This document shows positions 25,401 to 39,900 of a DNA stretch of 64,000 nt, piece after piece; position 1 is the stretch's first letter, and each line of letters opens with the position of its first letter. The stretch lies in contig JAMPIT010000566.1 in NCBI GenBank assembly GCA_026261815.1, forward strand, positions 31,211,001-31,275,000, given 5' to 3'. The notes below the pieces were generated by a model, which saw only the letters and a list, made by a program, of their open reading frames with translations, was not told the origin of the DNA and did not search any database. The DNA comes from Monarcha castaneiventris obscurior (Eukaryota; Chordata; Aves; Passeriformes; Monarchidae). The position numbers were made by a program, and so were the translations under genes.

Positions 25401-26606
25401 TGAAGCATCCAGCATCTGTGAGCACTCTGTCTTTTGTGGTTTGGGAGCAGATTCATTCCTGTTTTTCAGGAAAGGGGCTGTAAGAAAGCAGTACGTGTTT
25501 GGTGAATTATGCGTATTCCCCGAAGTGCTGGGGTGGCAGTGGTTGATGAGAAAGACTATTCAAGTGTGGATCAGAGTCAATGCCTGAAATCTTCCAGTGG
25601 TTTGAAAAATGTCTCTGTCAAAAGGTTCTTGTCCTATTCAACTCCTATGGCTTTCCTTTTCAAAACAAGTCAGTTTGAGTGTAAATGTTAAGGCTTTCAT
25701 ACTCATGATGACATCCTTTTGAAGCATAAATGAGATTTGTATAACCTCTGCTAGATATTTAGTGTTAATTTTGCAGAGTACGCAGGTAACTATCAGCATA
25801 TAGGGAGTTGATAATGCTTGCAGACTAATTGCTTAAAAATGGATTCACATCATCCATGAAAAACACTAATAATTCATTTAGCCAAAAGCTCAATGCACAT
25901 GATCCTTCAAAACTGTCTAATGACTCAAGGCCTTCTTTGAATTTTAACTGGTTTTCTTAATCAGATAAGGATCTTAGATAATATACTCATCCTGCATAAT
26001 TGCTTTATTGCAAGAGAAGTATTCCTGAAGGATGTTCTTTTGTTACTTCAGCTTTCAGTATAATCCTATTTCTGCCTCTATATCGAAAATAGTATAGAGG
26101 ACTGTTTTCTTATGACATTGACAAGACAACTTTATTTGGCCTAGAGAAAAAGCATTATTTGCTCATTCTGAAAAGGTAATACTAATTGCAGATGCTGATG
26201 TATCCTTCCCTCCTACATTCTTGTACCCAGTCAAAACTGAAGATATTTTCAGATGAGACCTACAGAATCTGCTGTTCTTAATTTCAGACCACAAAAACCA
26301 GTGCTCTGCAGCCTCAGTTCATCTCGCTAGTGAGCTTCTCTTCATGAATATACTTCATTCTGCTCTCTGAGCAGGAAGGTTTAAGAGCACTTTGTCTGTC
26401 TTTAAAAACTCTCAACAATGGTTTTGATTCCTGTTTGCTTTGCTGTGAGGTAGCACTAACTTTCATATTTGAACTACAATGTTCATGAGTTGCTAATGTG
26501 AAACAAAGTAAAGACCCACATATCCCTTATGAGTTTTCAACCTGGGAGTCTAGTCTTTGTAGAACCCTTCTATAATGAGTGGAGAGGATGTAGTAGCTCC
26601 TCTAGC

Positions 26607-26624
26607 AAAAAAAAAAAAAAAAAA
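26607..26624. repeat. Poly-A homopolymer, 18 bases
   Basis: An uninterrupted A run follows CTCCTCTAGC and is followed by GAGAAAATAAAG. Simple repeat; no retroposon body recognised. Confidence 0.88.
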
Positions 26625-27178
26625 GAGAAAATAAAGTGTTCCACCTTTCTCTGCTGGCTTGCTCCTGGAAGAAACTTCAGTCTGTCCGTTGAGAGCAGAG
26701 GAAACATCATGAGATTACAGTCTTAAGGCTACTTCTTTTTAAGGCTAGTGTCCCAAAGAATTGCTTAATAGTTGAAACAGATGTAAGAGAATACTTTTAA
26801 TAGCTCATGGTCAAATCAGTGTGCTGAGTGTATATCTGCATGCTGATTATTTTGTTGCAAATGCAACATACTTCATCCAAAAGAAATTGCTTGTGTTAAA
26901 CAACTATATTACTACAACTTAGAAAAATGTAACATATAAACAGCCAACCTACCTTTTCTTACACAGACTTCTACTAAGATTAAACTAAAGTTATCAATAT
27001 AGAATAGGTTTAATCAAAAGCAAAAAAAAAGCATTAATTTTTTTTTGGTTCTCTGAAATATCCATGTAATAGAATAGCCAGTTGTTGTCTGAGGAATTTA
27101 TATTCAAAACTCGTGTATTATCAGAAGACCATGGGAATCTATACTGTAAAAATATCTGATGCTTTCTTGCTCTTTCTT

Positions 27179-27196
27179 AAAAAAAAAAAAAAAAAA
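27179..27196. repeat. Poly-A homopolymer, 18 bases
   Basis: An uninterrupted A run follows GCTCTTTCTT and is followed by TAGCATGG. Simple repeat. Confidence 0.88.
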
Positions 27197-28598
27197 TAGC
27201 ATGGTATTTTAAGATGTGTTGAATTATTCATGTAGTCATATTAAACAATGAAGACTGTTGGCTTTTCATCATACAATTTTGATAATTACTGTTGGTTTAT
27301 TTTTTTCTAAAAAAAAAAAGCAGTGTCTTTGCAGCCCAGAGCTATATTTTCTATATTATTATTTTTTCCTTTAGTTGCTGTCCTATATAAAATCCTGTAT
27401 CGTTGCCAATGTATTCCAGGTTCTGCACCTCAAGCGAAAGAGAAGCTGAGTTTTCTTTGTATTACAAGGGGGTTTTATATAGCATTTCATTAATACGAAA
27501 AGTGTATAATGACACATTGCATTAATTTGGCATAATTGCATTCCTCAATGGTGATGCACCTGAAGATTATCTAGAACACCCATAAAAGAAAATTTCATAA
27601 CTCTAGAAATTAGGAAGTTGTTGCTTTTGTTAGAACTTACATTAGAACCAGAAAAAAAGTTAAGCTATCCCAAAATAAATTAGATCATTTTGATACAAGA
27701 CAACAACATCAAACAAGTATGTGAAGTGAAATCTTCCTAGGGAAAAATACTTTCATTCATATTCTTTTAATTGTAGGTGTTTGAAAGGCCTGAATTTCTT
27801 GAAGCAGTCTTGCCATGATGAATTAGTTGGCAGTATAGAAATGTAATCTTATTAAACAGTTCATAGCATTGGGGTTTTTTATATTTTGCCATAAAAATAG
27901 TAATGTATATATAGTAGAGAGGTTTATTTATTTGCATGAGTAAGTTTCTTCTAGATTATGAATGCATTGTGCCATTGATGAAGAGACATATGAATTTGCA
28001 CTGTATAGGTGAATTTTTTTTGGACTGATATTTTTCCCTTGTCTCATTGTATTCCCATTATCTCAATTTTTTTTCTCCCACAGACAATGGAGAACTGAAT
28101 GAGTATAATATTGTAAATAAGCGTTCTTCATAAGAACTTGATTTTAATGCAATTTTTTTAAGATGGTGGATGGAAGCCAAGAAAATATTTTATTTCTTCT
28201 CTTTCCCCAAAATCTAACGTGCTACAATTTAGTCTCCCAACTGAAGCAACAGCCTAAGTTGTGGGTGTTGTGCAGTAAATACCTGATCTCTTCTCTCCGC
28301 TGCTCTGACCTGGATAATGAACAAGTTATTCTCCATCCCCATAACTACCAAACATGCCAGGAATTAATGCCTAGCAGCAAGTACCCATATTTCATTCAAA
28401 GCTAATGTGCCAGCTTTCAAACTCAGAGATGCCAGATGTCTTAAAAATTGGGGGTCTTGTTGTTTTTCTGATGGCAGAGTTAAAGATGGAAAGGAGGTAT
28501 GATGGGCTTGTATGTGCTGCTCTTGATCAGTTGAACAGTTCATTCAATAAACAGTGTCTAGGCATGAGACTGCCCTTTCATTTGGGCTTTGTATTACA

Positions 28599-28612
28599 TT
28601 TTTTTTTTTTTT
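28599..28612. repeat. Poly-T homopolymer, 14 bases
   Basis: A T run lies between GTATTACA and AAATTTAAAA. Simple repeat. Confidence 0.85.
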
Positions 28613-31600
28613 AAATTTAAAATACCTAGCATGAAATGATAGTATTTTGCTTGGAATGTTTTCTGAGTGATTTCAGGGTAAAAGATAATGTAGGGCATAT
28701 CTGAATAAAGAACATTTTTGATAAAAAAAGAAGTGTAAAAATGCTTGAGACTCAGCTAAAGGACGTTTCATTGTCCTGACACAATGCTTGGTTTATTTTC
28801 ATGGCCATTATACAGCTTTGTTCAAATTTAGTGAAAAATAGTGAAGATTAGGTGCAGACTGAGGCATAAGGTCTATTAAATGATCATCTGAATTTTTACA
28901 GTAACATTAGAACAGGAAGGGATAACTAGTGTAAGAACATTATGAAAGCTTTCCAATGAATTGACAAATGTTTTTCTTGCAAAAAATAAGAGTAAACTTA
29001 CAATTTTTATCCAGGTGCACTAGAGCTGTCAATACCATCTTTCCTGAAAATATTTATTATGCTTAGTATATAAAATGACATTATAAAAAGGGACTGGAAA
29101 TTCACAAGCTCGTATTTTTCTGTGTAATGGGTACTGTTTTTGTATTGACATTAACGGCTTCATTATGCTATATAATAAAATTCAAAGTCACTCGGCTTCC
29201 AGCTGGTTTGCTTGGTAGAGTTTAATCCTGTGGGTTTGTCTGATTTCTAGGCAGAAAGTAATTTAGAAAAATTTGGGCTTGCATGGCAGATCTGAAGAGT
29301 TTGAAAGAAGTCTGACATGAATGGTTTGGATGATCATTTTCTGGTGGCATGAGAAGGGCATGGGCAAGGTCTATTCTGCCCTTCAAAACAAGCAGACTGT
29401 TGGTAGCCCTTGGATAAAGTTTGGCAATGTTGGAACAAGCAATCATGGGATTGTTCAGTGCAGCCCCTAAAATTTTGTTACAGGTTATATGGAGAGGAAA
29501 ATCGGTAGTCCATGAGTACAGTGTTTATATTTGTAGCCATTCTACAACTGTGCCTAGAAGGAGGAAGAATCTGAACTCAAAATGTCTGTAGCATTGTTTA
29601 GCAAGAGTTATGATATATAAATAGTTGGAGATTTGAAAGTTCACTGAAAGAGGATTTTTTTCCTCTTCCACCATCATATCCTCTCTACATGTTCCCTGTC
29701 TAAGGGTTTTGCTTAGCAAAGATTAGTCAAGCCTATTTCTTTTTGGCAGCATAGTGGAACTTCAATTTGTCTTCAATTTTTCTCCTTTATTCCCTTTTGA
29801 CTGGTCCATACTCTAATTGGGAAATAATCATTCTGCCTACTATTCACTGTTTTTTTCATGCTTCCCCTGGAGCCAACTACTAATTCTGGGAGCCGAACAA
29901 TTTTTCAGATGTGCAGTTGTTAAATTTTAACTTAGATTAGATCTAAAGCAAAGACTGGCCTATTTTCCATAGATCCATGCTGCCCTACCTTAAGAATGTC
30001 TTAAATCATCTTATCTTCTTTTTGTTTAAGCTGTCATGAATCACCTGGTAACTTTTGTGAACTATTTCGATCTTTTAATTTGACTTCTTATGCAGTTAAA
30101 AAATTTGCACTCCTTGATTTCTTCACAGAGCCTGTATTTTCTGTCTTACCTATGTTTTTTTTTCATGACCTACAGGTTTGATTTTGTGTCTTGAGTTGAT
30201 TCCCTAATTACATGTTTTATATTGATAAAATGTATCCCCCGTTTTTCATTTTAATTCATCTAGTGATCCCATCCAGCCACTGACCCTCATGGCACTGTTT
30301 TCTCAGTAGACAGAGATCCAATATAAGAAGTTTCTTTAGGAATGCATTTTTTCTTTAAATTAAAGAAGAAGGGGTGAGGGGGAAGCTCTGGGCCCTGCTA
30401 CTTCTTTATCCCTTTTTAAATCTATCTCCTTTTGGTTTCCATTTTAATTGTAAAAAGGTATTTGGAGGATGCAAAATAATTAGGTGCTTTATAACTTTTG
30501 CAGTTCTTGTAAGTGATTATTTCATTATAATTTATTTATTTTATCTGAGATGCAGGTATCTCCTGAAGGTCATGACACCTGCCACCCTAAACTCCTATGG
30601 AGGGTGTTGGGGATGCATTGTAAGTCAAATTATTTTGTAATGTGGAGGGAGTTTGTAATTTCTCTTCCACTGTCTCTCATTTCTATCAGTGATGCCACTA
30701 TAACAAGTTTAGGTCCAGCTAAACCAAATAAATCCTGCTGTCTGATAAAAAGTGAAATGAGGAATGTGGTGCCTGAAGGAATATTTCAGCTTGTCATTCC
30801 TTTCCAAGGAAAAATGTCTCCTTGCTTTACTACTACTCCGAGGAAAGAGAAGATTACAGACTGCCCAAGATTAATATCTCTTCTGGTGCATCATTCAACC
30901 ATTTCCCTTAACTTAGGAATGAAAAATTTGTTGATGGTATTTCATGCTTGCACTGCTTATTTTTTTTCTGTGCAGCATCTTTGCATGACTTCATGCAGCT
31001 CAGGGCAGGAGCCAAATATGGGGCTGCAGGCTGGCGGCAGGGGGGAATTGATGCATTTAAGGTGTGCTTTAGGTGTCATTTTCGGATAAAAGAGTTTTGG
31101 AAGAGGAGGTTTTAAAAATCTCAATTAGAAAAATATGTATCAGTTTACAGAAAAATGAAGATTCTTCAAAGTGCTTTTATATTAAAGCAGCTGCCTTTTG
31201 TAAGTAATCAATAGAGAATTGACTGAAGGGTTTCAATCCTGTATCTTTTTGAAAAGTAATACAGTGATGTTACTTATTTGATATGGTGTGGTACTGTTAA
31301 AAATGGACTTCTGATCTACCCAGCAAACTGAAAGATAAAAGCATCAAAAGACATATCTGGAAGTATAAATGTTTCATCCAGTATGAGACAAATTATCCTT
31401 TTCTTAAGGTAGACTATCTAAGAGAAAATTACAAATGCAACACTGTAGTTCAGTGCCCTTGGAGACATCTCTGTGGGCAGTAAGGGAAGAATTGGTCTGT
31501 GCTCCACGGGAGGTGTTTGGGGTGGTTTTGTTTTATTTGTGTGTGTGTTCCTTTTAATGCAGCATCAAACCTTTACATCCCATTAATTACCTTCTGCCCC

Positions 31601-31805
31601 TAGACAGTACTTGTCCAGGCCGTACCCCACCCTTGTCGTGATCCCTACACCTCTCATGGCTTGCCAGAGACCACCATGGAGGGGGCTCACTGTTGGTGCC
31701 TCTCTGCTGTCACCAAGCCTTTCTTTGCAAGATATAAATAAAGTGTGTTCTTCAGGTTCAGAGACCTTTCAGAACCATGTGAGTAGAAATCTCAAAAATA
31801 TGACT

Positions 31806-31918
31806 GTCTGAGTTCAAGAAGCATTTGGACAACACTCTCAGGCACACTGTGTGAATCTTGGGGTGTCCTGCAGAGGGCCATTGAGTTGGATTCAATGTTC
31901 CTGATGGATCCCTTATTG
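31806..31918 (+). mobile_element. CR1 3' fragment (sense), about 110 bp
   Basis: GAGTTCAAGAAGCATTTGGA, CAACACTCTCAGGCACACTG, TCTTGGGGTGTCCTGCAGAG and GATGGATCCCTT are successive blocks of a CR1 3' untranslated region. The terminal repeats are missing, so the last 20-30 bases are eroded or deleted. Confidence 0.87.
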
Positions 31919-34900
31919 CCAAGCAAGATTAAAACCTGGTTAATTAATTTGTTCTTATAGAGTACACAAATTCAGGATATTAATAATGTTAACCCTGAAA
32001 GAATGACACTTAGTAACAATGAAAATAAATTATAAAATAATCTTTCTTGATACCTTTAAAATCAGTGGTTTCAGGCTTTTTTATTGAGTTTCCTCTGACC
32101 CCAGTAGTGACTCGGCATGGGACGTGCTTGCATCCATGCGCCAGGGGCAGTCAGTGGTACCTCGTGTCAGGGGACTGCTTCACTGGTCAGGTTCTCACCT
32201 TACAGCTCTTCACCTGGTCAATCAGCCCCTGCTCCCAAGATTTTGTTGTGTTTGGGAGTGAGTGGAATTATAACCCTTACGATTATGTCATGAAAAATGA
32301 ACCTGGGTGTCCCACAGTCATGAGGACGCAAACTACTAACACATGTTTTTATAAGAGGAACTCTTACTGACCTTGGGTTTTCCAGATTTTGGAAGAGTTT
32401 CATTGGACTTTGCTTTGCATCCCTTCCTATGTAAATGGAGGAATAAATGATACACCTGTGTATTCCCCCTACCGCCTTCTTTCTCTCTAATTCACTTTAG
32501 TCCAATGATTTTAAACTAATTATATCATCCAAGTTGGTGCTAGGAAGCAGGGAAGCATTTTTAATGTGTTGGATTCAATGAAGGGACAAACTGGATATTT
32601 TTCTGGCAGAAGCTGTTTTCCTGCTTTTTCATGTGCTGATAGACGATTTAGTTTCTCTCCTCTGCCCAGTGCTTTCAGGTAAATGAGTTAAAAACATTTT
32701 AACTGGGTTAGGCTTGGTAGGAGGAATGTGCATTCTGAGAGGTGTCTTAACAGCTGCTAATATTAACTTTGTTTCTTATATGGGGTGAAATGTGACCCAG
32801 TGATACAGCCGATGACATACTTAGAATGAGCATTGGGATTTCACTCCACTGACCTTTTTGGGACTCAAGCTGGTTATTATGTTCCCCTAGCAGTGTCTTT
32901 CCATTCCTGGCATTTTCTTTGCTTATGAATCTCACATGTTTACTTACAAGGTAAAGAAAAGCTACTGACTCAATGTGTTATAATAAAAAGTCAGGACAAT
33001 TATCCTTGTTATCTGCCTACCTTGCAATCATTTTTGCCCTGCTTTGCTTGTTTCTCAACTACAGATTAAACTGGTGTCCTATTTGTGCTTCCTAGGAAAG
33101 TACTGAGACTAAATAAGCAGTAGCCTTTTCCAGCTGAACGTAACCTAAGAGGTGAGAGGAGTGTGGTGGAGTGATGGAGAAGGATAACAAAAGGCGTCCA
33201 TGGGATACTCCCCAAGGAAGCAGAGTGTTATGAAATGAATGCATGCCTGGTTCCTGCTATATGAGAATGGTTCCAGCTGTGTGAGGAGTCAGTAGAACAG
33301 ATTGAGTCAAATATGATTAGCATAGCAAAAGGGGAGAAATTGGTTTAAATAAAACCAACTGAGAACATTATGAAAGAAGCCAAGATTGCAGTAGGAAAAA
33401 GAGTTTCATAAAGAACATAAACAAAGCAAGACTGTGCCTCCAGGCATGTGCTCGTATTTAGTGGAAGTGTTTAGCTCCAGTGCCTTGGGCAGTGCTAGGG
33501 GAAGAGTTGTGCCTTGGAAGGAATGTGCCTTTTCCCTGCTCATTGCCCTTTGCGTCTCGAGGGATGGGGCTGCATTTCCCTGCAGAGAGAAGAGTGGTGC
33601 AGAGTTTGCTCCCTGGCTCGATGCTTCTGCTCACTGCTTCCCAGCTCCCAAAGCTGGCTGTAGCCAGGAGGGAAGGAGCCCTGAGCTCGCCGGCTCTTCA
33701 GAGCTCATGTCAAGCTACAGGGTGAAGGAGGGAGAGGAAGGGTGGGTGCAAGAGCCAAGTAATATATTCAAGGATCATTGTGTTATGCATCTGTGCAACT
33801 GCAAATTGTTTTGTGCACTGAGTGAGTAACGAAAGACGTAGAGGGGTGGCAAGGGAAATTTGGTGTCAGACTAAGTTTGTATTGTTCGAATGGAGAAAAT
33901 ATTTTATGTTTTATGACTCCGTGTGCAGCAAGGCACATGAAGTAAATATGCCAGGAAATTAAGGAGCACTTTCCTCCTCAAAAGAGAGTAAATATTAATG
34001 AAGATACAGGTGGTGTGCACACAGATGCACACACAGAAGAAAATATAAGAGGAAGTGGAGCAGTTATAAAAAGCGAACTCTGGAAGAGTTTGATGGCTGC
34101 CTTCCCAGAGGTTTTGGTGAGGGGAAGGTGGAGGAAAACGCAATAGCAGCAACAACAAAAGAAAATCATATCAGGGTTTTATAAACTCCTGAGGAACTGG
34201 GAGACGAGAGTGAAAGGAAGTGAGCAGCATCCTCTTCTTAACAGATAAAAGGGAATGTGCTGTAAAAAGCAATATTAAAGTTTGATCTCTTTGCTGGTGA
34301 CATTTTTGTGATTGATTTAGGGCAGTCCCTATGCACAAGCTGTAACAGGCCATGCTAGGTCTAACTGCAGCATCTTGCCGCAGCTCTAGAGAGGCAGACC
34401 CTGAGGACTGGCAGCAAGGGAACAGCTTTTGCTGTGGTACGGACAGCTCAAAACTTAGTAACGGGGCTCAGGGCTAGATGTCAAGGACAGAAAATATTTC
34501 ATGCTTCTAGCCAAATGCCTAAGGCACAAGCCTTTTACAGAAGGTGGTACCACAGAAACCAGAGCTGTGTGGGAGACATTTTAATTTAATTTAAACCCAA
34601 TGCTGTCAAACACAAACTCATGTTTGGCTTTTGTGTGGATGAAAGCTCTTGACACTAAAGTGAAGCTCCTTCAGAGCAAGGCTGAAGCTTCCTGCTGTGC
34701 CTCACTCCCCTTCTTTCCCACCCTCAGACAGGGCTCAGCCCATGCCTCACGTGACTCTTGTCACCTTGTAGGGCTCATAGCAGAGGAGCCTTTGCTTATC
34801 CCGATGAAGGAGAAGGGGAGAGATTTGAAGGACTGTCCTGGCTTGCTCTCCCTGGAGGCAGGCTGTTGGGAGCCTCAGAAGGACGCAGCCAAAGGAAGGC

Positions 34901-36532
34901 TGTTTCTAGCTGTGCTGTGTTTCATGGCAGGCACTGGCCAGGGCACAGAGAAATGACAGCAGAGAAACTCTGCAACTTTGCAGCCATTCCAAACCATCAG
35001 CAAAAAGTGTCTTCTGAGGGCTGAGTTACATCTTCGAGATGTGATTGCAAAGACTGACTCTTTCAGAAGGGTGGTGCTTTTTGTCCCCTTCACCCTTTGA
35101 ATCAGCATTTCCTCTTTATGTGACAATTGGGTGCAGGAACAACACAAATAAATGGAGCCCAACTACAAATTGATGTTTCTACTTCAAGTCCTTAAAAAAG
35201 GATTCTCATGTTACTTGTATTTTAGCTATTTACTTGTATACTCATTACAAAATATATCTTTTAGAAATCCTTTGGCATTACCAGTGAGATTGACTTGCAT
35301 ATCCATGCCTGGATCTGAGGGAGAAATTAATCTAGATGTCAAGTTTTGAGATCTAGGTTTTAAACTGAGACAGGATCACACCAAGCTGCCACTCTCCCAT
35401 ACTGCAAGAGCTGATCTGGTTTGCTCTTTGGATCCTGTTGTCTCTAGTTCATCCAGACAGTAGAAACTTAAAAGTGTCCACCTTGGAATCTGAAAAGAAA
35501 TCAAGGTGTTGTTTCTAGTAGGAAACAAAGGGAGCAACTATAAGATGTTTGCCATGGGGGAATGAAGCAGTGTCCATGAGATTTACAAAAGAAGTAGACA
35601 TAGTGGTTTTCTTTAAAAAGTTAACACACTAAAGGGCAAGATACAGAAAAAAAATCACAATTTAAGAGGGGCAGGGATTTTGCTTGTATTTCAAGGTAGC
35701 TTGAATTTTGCCATGATGTTTTAGAGAAGACTGATGTATAACAAAAGCAAGGACTCTGGCAGCAAGGTACTCAGTTACGCAGTACCTTGTGGGTTAGAAG
35801 AGGAGCCTTGAGGAACATAATGCTGAAAAGAAGAGATTGTGAAGACTTATTAATGAGAATTATTCCTCCTTCAATTTTATTCTGTCTTTCTATTTTTCAA
35901 CTGCTGTGTAAGTGATCCAGTATCTGGACACTCTGATGCCTTCCTATTGTATACTTGAAATTGTATGTCTTCTGTAAAATTTATGCTAAACCTCTTACAG
36001 CTTTTAGGAAAAGAAGAAGCATGTTTCATTTGCTGTCTCTCTGTAAACAAAATGTAGAAGGACTTTTTTTTTTTAAGTTTGTGATTTGTGGCAATAGAAA
36101 TAGATTTTTTAAAATGTGATTAAGAATAAATATGGAAGGGCAATTAAAAATCTGTCAGATCTCTCAGGAATAGTTGTCTAAGAATAAAATTAACTCTTTC
36201 CCAGGACAACAGGACTGGCACAGCAGGACTTGTACAAAAGTTTTTATGCAATTCCCCTTCTGCCTCAGCATTTTACAGCTAAAAACTTTCCTTCTCCACT
36301 TTGAGTCCAGAAAACTTATTTTTATATCTGAATATAAGTTACCATAAAATAGCAAGATTCTGGGAGGTTTAATTAGAAGGCAAAATAATGAAACTTGTAA
36401 TAAAATCAGAGGTCCTAGCTCTGAAACAAACTGGGAGGGGAGAGCTACTAACACATAAGTGAAATGAAGCTTGGTGGGAAAGCAAATTACTTTGTAAGAT
36501 GTGTATCTGTAATACTTGATGCATGCATTGCA

Positions 36533-36553
36533 TGTGTGTATATATATATATAT
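36533..36553. repeat. (TG)n(TA)n dinucleotide microsatellite
   Basis: TGTGTG-type sequence runs into about seven TA units and ends at TTTGCC. It is short and likely polymorphic. Confidence 0.85.
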
Positions 36554-36934
36554 TTGCCTATCTCCTTTTTCTCCTTTTTACTTGCAGCTAGATGTGCTGT
36601 TCCTCAGTTGATCATAAAATGGGTGAAGAGTTTGAACTAATTTTGCAAATGTAGGATTTGGTAGAAGGAGAAGTAAATAAATCATGTTTATGTATTTTGT
36701 CAGGAGTACAATCTCACAGCATCCTGTAAACTTGTAGGCATCAAAATGTTCATATTAATGACACAGTAGATCACAAAGACCAGTTTAAAAAACATTGTTT
36801 GCTGCCTACTTGGATTTCAAATCTGCCTATGTGTCTGCCTGCTCTGAGAGAGCTGGTGAAAGGAAAAAATTGCCTTGTGGTGACTTAAGAAAACAAGATT
36901 ATTTTCTGAAATTTCTCCTAAATAGTTACTTCTA

Positions 36935-36962
36935 GGGAGCAGGGCTGGGGGGGGGGGGTGGG
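36935..36962 (+). repeat. G-rich tract with G-quadruplex potential
   Basis: Four G-runs occur in 28 bases: GGG (36935-36937), GGG (36942-36944), a run of twelve G (36947-36958) and GGG (36960-36962), with loops of 4, 2 and 1 bases. This meets the usual G3+N1-7 rule on the coding-strand side of the intron. Confidence 0.85.
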
Positions 36963-39900
36963 TAAAAAAGTGTATCCTCACAGATAAATGTCTTCAGGAC
37001 TCCGAATCAACTATGTTTAACCCAGCAGCAGAGTTAAGGCTGTTGCAATCTAAGTTGACAGTCTGTAGATATTTACCATCCAAACCACCCTGTATTGTTT
37101 CTTTGTGCTGTCAGTTCTGTGGAGCTAATTTTGAGATGGTGAGGTGCTGATGCAGACAGGAGCGTTCCTGGGCATGTGCTGTGCTCCAGTGCCTGCCATC
37201 TCAGCACACACCTGCTGAGAGCTGCAGGAACCTGCCTGCTGGGGAAAACAAGACCAGTTGTGCTGTGGAGCTCAGCAGCCCCAGAGTCAGGTAGTAGTGT
37301 TTGCTGTTGATCATACTCCAGAGATGAAAACCTGACCCTACTGAAGTTAGTAGTAAGAGTTCCAGCACCTTAGATAGGACTGGGATTTCTCTTTATCTTC
37401 AGTAACAGTGTTGTGAAGCCACAGTCCTCATGTGTAAGTACTGTCCTCCAAAGTGAATTTTTAAACCCAGCATAGCCATTTCAGAACAAAATATAATCCT
37501 TTTATTTAAATTAAAAATTAAAATAACAACTTTAATTTCAAAAACCTAGGCATATATAAATTTATTCTTTTGCTGGGGTTGGTGATAAATGGAAGATTTA
37601 AAATGTGTTAAGGTATGGCCTTTAAAATAAAATTAACTAAATAATTCACCAATACTGTATTTGTTGACATGCTAATTTATTTTAATAATGCCTAAGACAG
37701 TCTAAAGTTAATTTAAACTTGATAACATGTTTATAAAACCTGAACCTAGGTTGTTTTGAACTGAGATTTATTATTGTAAATAATTGCAATCAGGTTTTTA
37801 AGGATATTGAAGCATCTAAAGGTTTAGGTGGGCTTCAGCAGAATCACAGAAAATGTCACAGTAAATAACTCCTGTTGCCAGGCATTTTTTTGGCAGTTTT
37901 ATAAATAACTGGGCCCTTATGAACACACGTAGGATTTCCGAATATCTTTACAGAAAGTAAGCTGTCAAGTTCTCGTTCTGTGCTTCAGAAAATGGGTGGG
38001 AGAGTTAATACATTGAGGAAATAAAAATAGCTCTGCGAAGTATAATGGAGTGGTGGGTGATAAAATCAGCCTGCTGACCTGTTGCTTGGGGTAAAGCTTG
38101 CTAGCAAAGGCCGTGAAACAGCAGCACTACTCATTCCAAATAGGCTCTGGCATGCTCCTGGACTGTTTCTTGGGGTGTGAAACTCTGCAAGTGGCTGGAT
38201 GACTGGAAACCTGGAGGCTGGCTGCTGTGCCAGTAGGGCTTCCCTGTGGCTAAAGCAGCAGAGAGCTCAGTATATGCTAGGTCCCTTTACACTGATCTTA
38301 CCAGCAGCCAAGACTTCAGGCTAGCAGAATTGGTTTACTCTATCCTGTCAAGGAAAGAATCTATTTCTAAACAAATTTGCAATGCTGGAGGAGGGAGTGC
38401 AAAAGAGTAAAAGTTAATGTGTGACTCTCAAACCAAACTTGGTAAGAGTTTTCTCAGTTGCTTCTGTCTGCAGTCACTGTCTCAAGTAAGATATGTTTGT
38501 GCAAGACAAAAATGCAGAGATTACAAGAATGATCTGTTATCTAATGCCTTTTGTAAAAGAAGAGATCAAGTAATTTAATAATCACAGCTGGGGGGAAAGT
38601 TGGTTTGAAATGCTAGTTCAAAAACCTGAATTTTGCTGCTGTCTGCTGTAAGGGATATGACCAGGAAGCTGGGCTCAAGCCATTTTGGGTCTGACCATAA
38701 TTGTCCATTCTTAATATTGTTTTTCTATCTTCCTTGGCTAAAATGGACTCCTGCAATCTCCCATGGGCATCCCAGGCTTCCTCTAGCCTGACAAACATCT
38801 ACTGATCCTTCTTCTGTCAGGGCTTCACCTTTTGCTCTATGACACAGGGCAGCAAGAGAAGAGCAATTTTGTTGACTCCCTCTTCCCAAATCTTCTTGCA
38901 TTTTGTATTCATCATATTTCTTAAAGTGAAGGGGAACATACGAATTATCGTTTTTCTTATTTTTCTATCTTCTTTTTCTTTCTTTCAACTCAGGAAGATG
39001 ACACATTGTTTTATTGTGAAAATCACATGTTCTTATAGAATAATTTTTAAACCTAGCTCACTAGCTCCAGAATATCTGTTGTGCTGAGACTATCTCATGA
39101 AGGCCTGACATGATACAGCTGGTGCTGATGTTGGGGCCAGTTCAACTGAACAATAGGCCTGTCATTCCCTGTCGGTATGAGGGGACCCAATCTGTGAACT
39201 AGGTTGTGAAGTTATTGGGAAACAATACAGTAGTAGCTGGAGCAATGCATATATCACCCCTCAAATGGATTAAACCCACATGTGTGGTTAGGTGACTGCA
39301 AGCTTTGCAATAGCAGTTTCTGCACTGAAAACATTGAAGTTTATCTCAAAATTGCATTGATTATTAAGCCCTAGTGTTTCTGTATGCTCTCACTCACATT
39401 TTCCTGTATTGATACTGTGACTAATTTAATTCCTCTTAGCAATGCAATTAATAGCAAGCTCTGAGAACTGCAAATTTAGCGAATGCATAATATCAAAGAG
39501 CTGGATTCCATCTAAATATGTTTGTAGGTACACTCCTTGATTGGAGCATGCAGTTACAATCTGCAAACAGACTCATCTATATTACTGTAGGAAAACAGCC
39601 AGAAGCACTACAGCCTTGTGTCAGAGAAGAGTATTAAACCTGTGTAAGTCCCAAAGTCCCTCTAGTTTTCTGGCTGCAGGGAAAGTATCATTTTCTGCTG
39701 CAAGATCTTTAGGAAGCCGCATGTCAGTGGCTGTAAGTAGGTTAGCTCAGCCAGCTGTACCTCTGTCTGTATCGTTTTCCTTAACTATCACTTGCAGAGA
39801 ACCGAGAGAGTTTTTTTGGGACTTTCTAGTAGCTGTCACAGTAGCAATGCAGTTGTAGCTTGCCAGGATATACGCAAGCATATGTACCCAAACTCCTACC

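Larger units (their letters stand above)
22481..31805. other. Intronic stretch, no gene recognised
   Basis: More than 9 kb of largely unique AT-rich intron. It holds poly-A runs at 26607-26624 and 27179-27196 and a poly-T at 28599-28612. The longest open frame in the window (30550-31089, + strand, 179 codons) lies here, but it shows no domain, no codon-bias cue and no splice logic. A somewhat GC-rich patch at 22620-22990 is not a CpG island. Confidence 0.55.

Noticed and set aside
30550..31089. Longest open reading frame in the window (179 codons, + strand)
   Set aside because: No recognisable domain, signal or codon bias. One frame of this length is about what chance gives in 64 kb read in six frames at this base composition. 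It lies deep in an intron without splice support.
32040..32290. Possible antisense LTR (AATAAA-like signal on the minus strand and GC-rich flank)
   Set aside because: No TG...CA ends, TATA box or R/U5-like order could be fixed; too weak to list.
33434..33829. 131-codon + frame in a GC-richer patch, with an overlapping 81-codon frame
   Set aside because: Two overlapping frames open at once point to composition, not coding; no domain seen and no CpG island.
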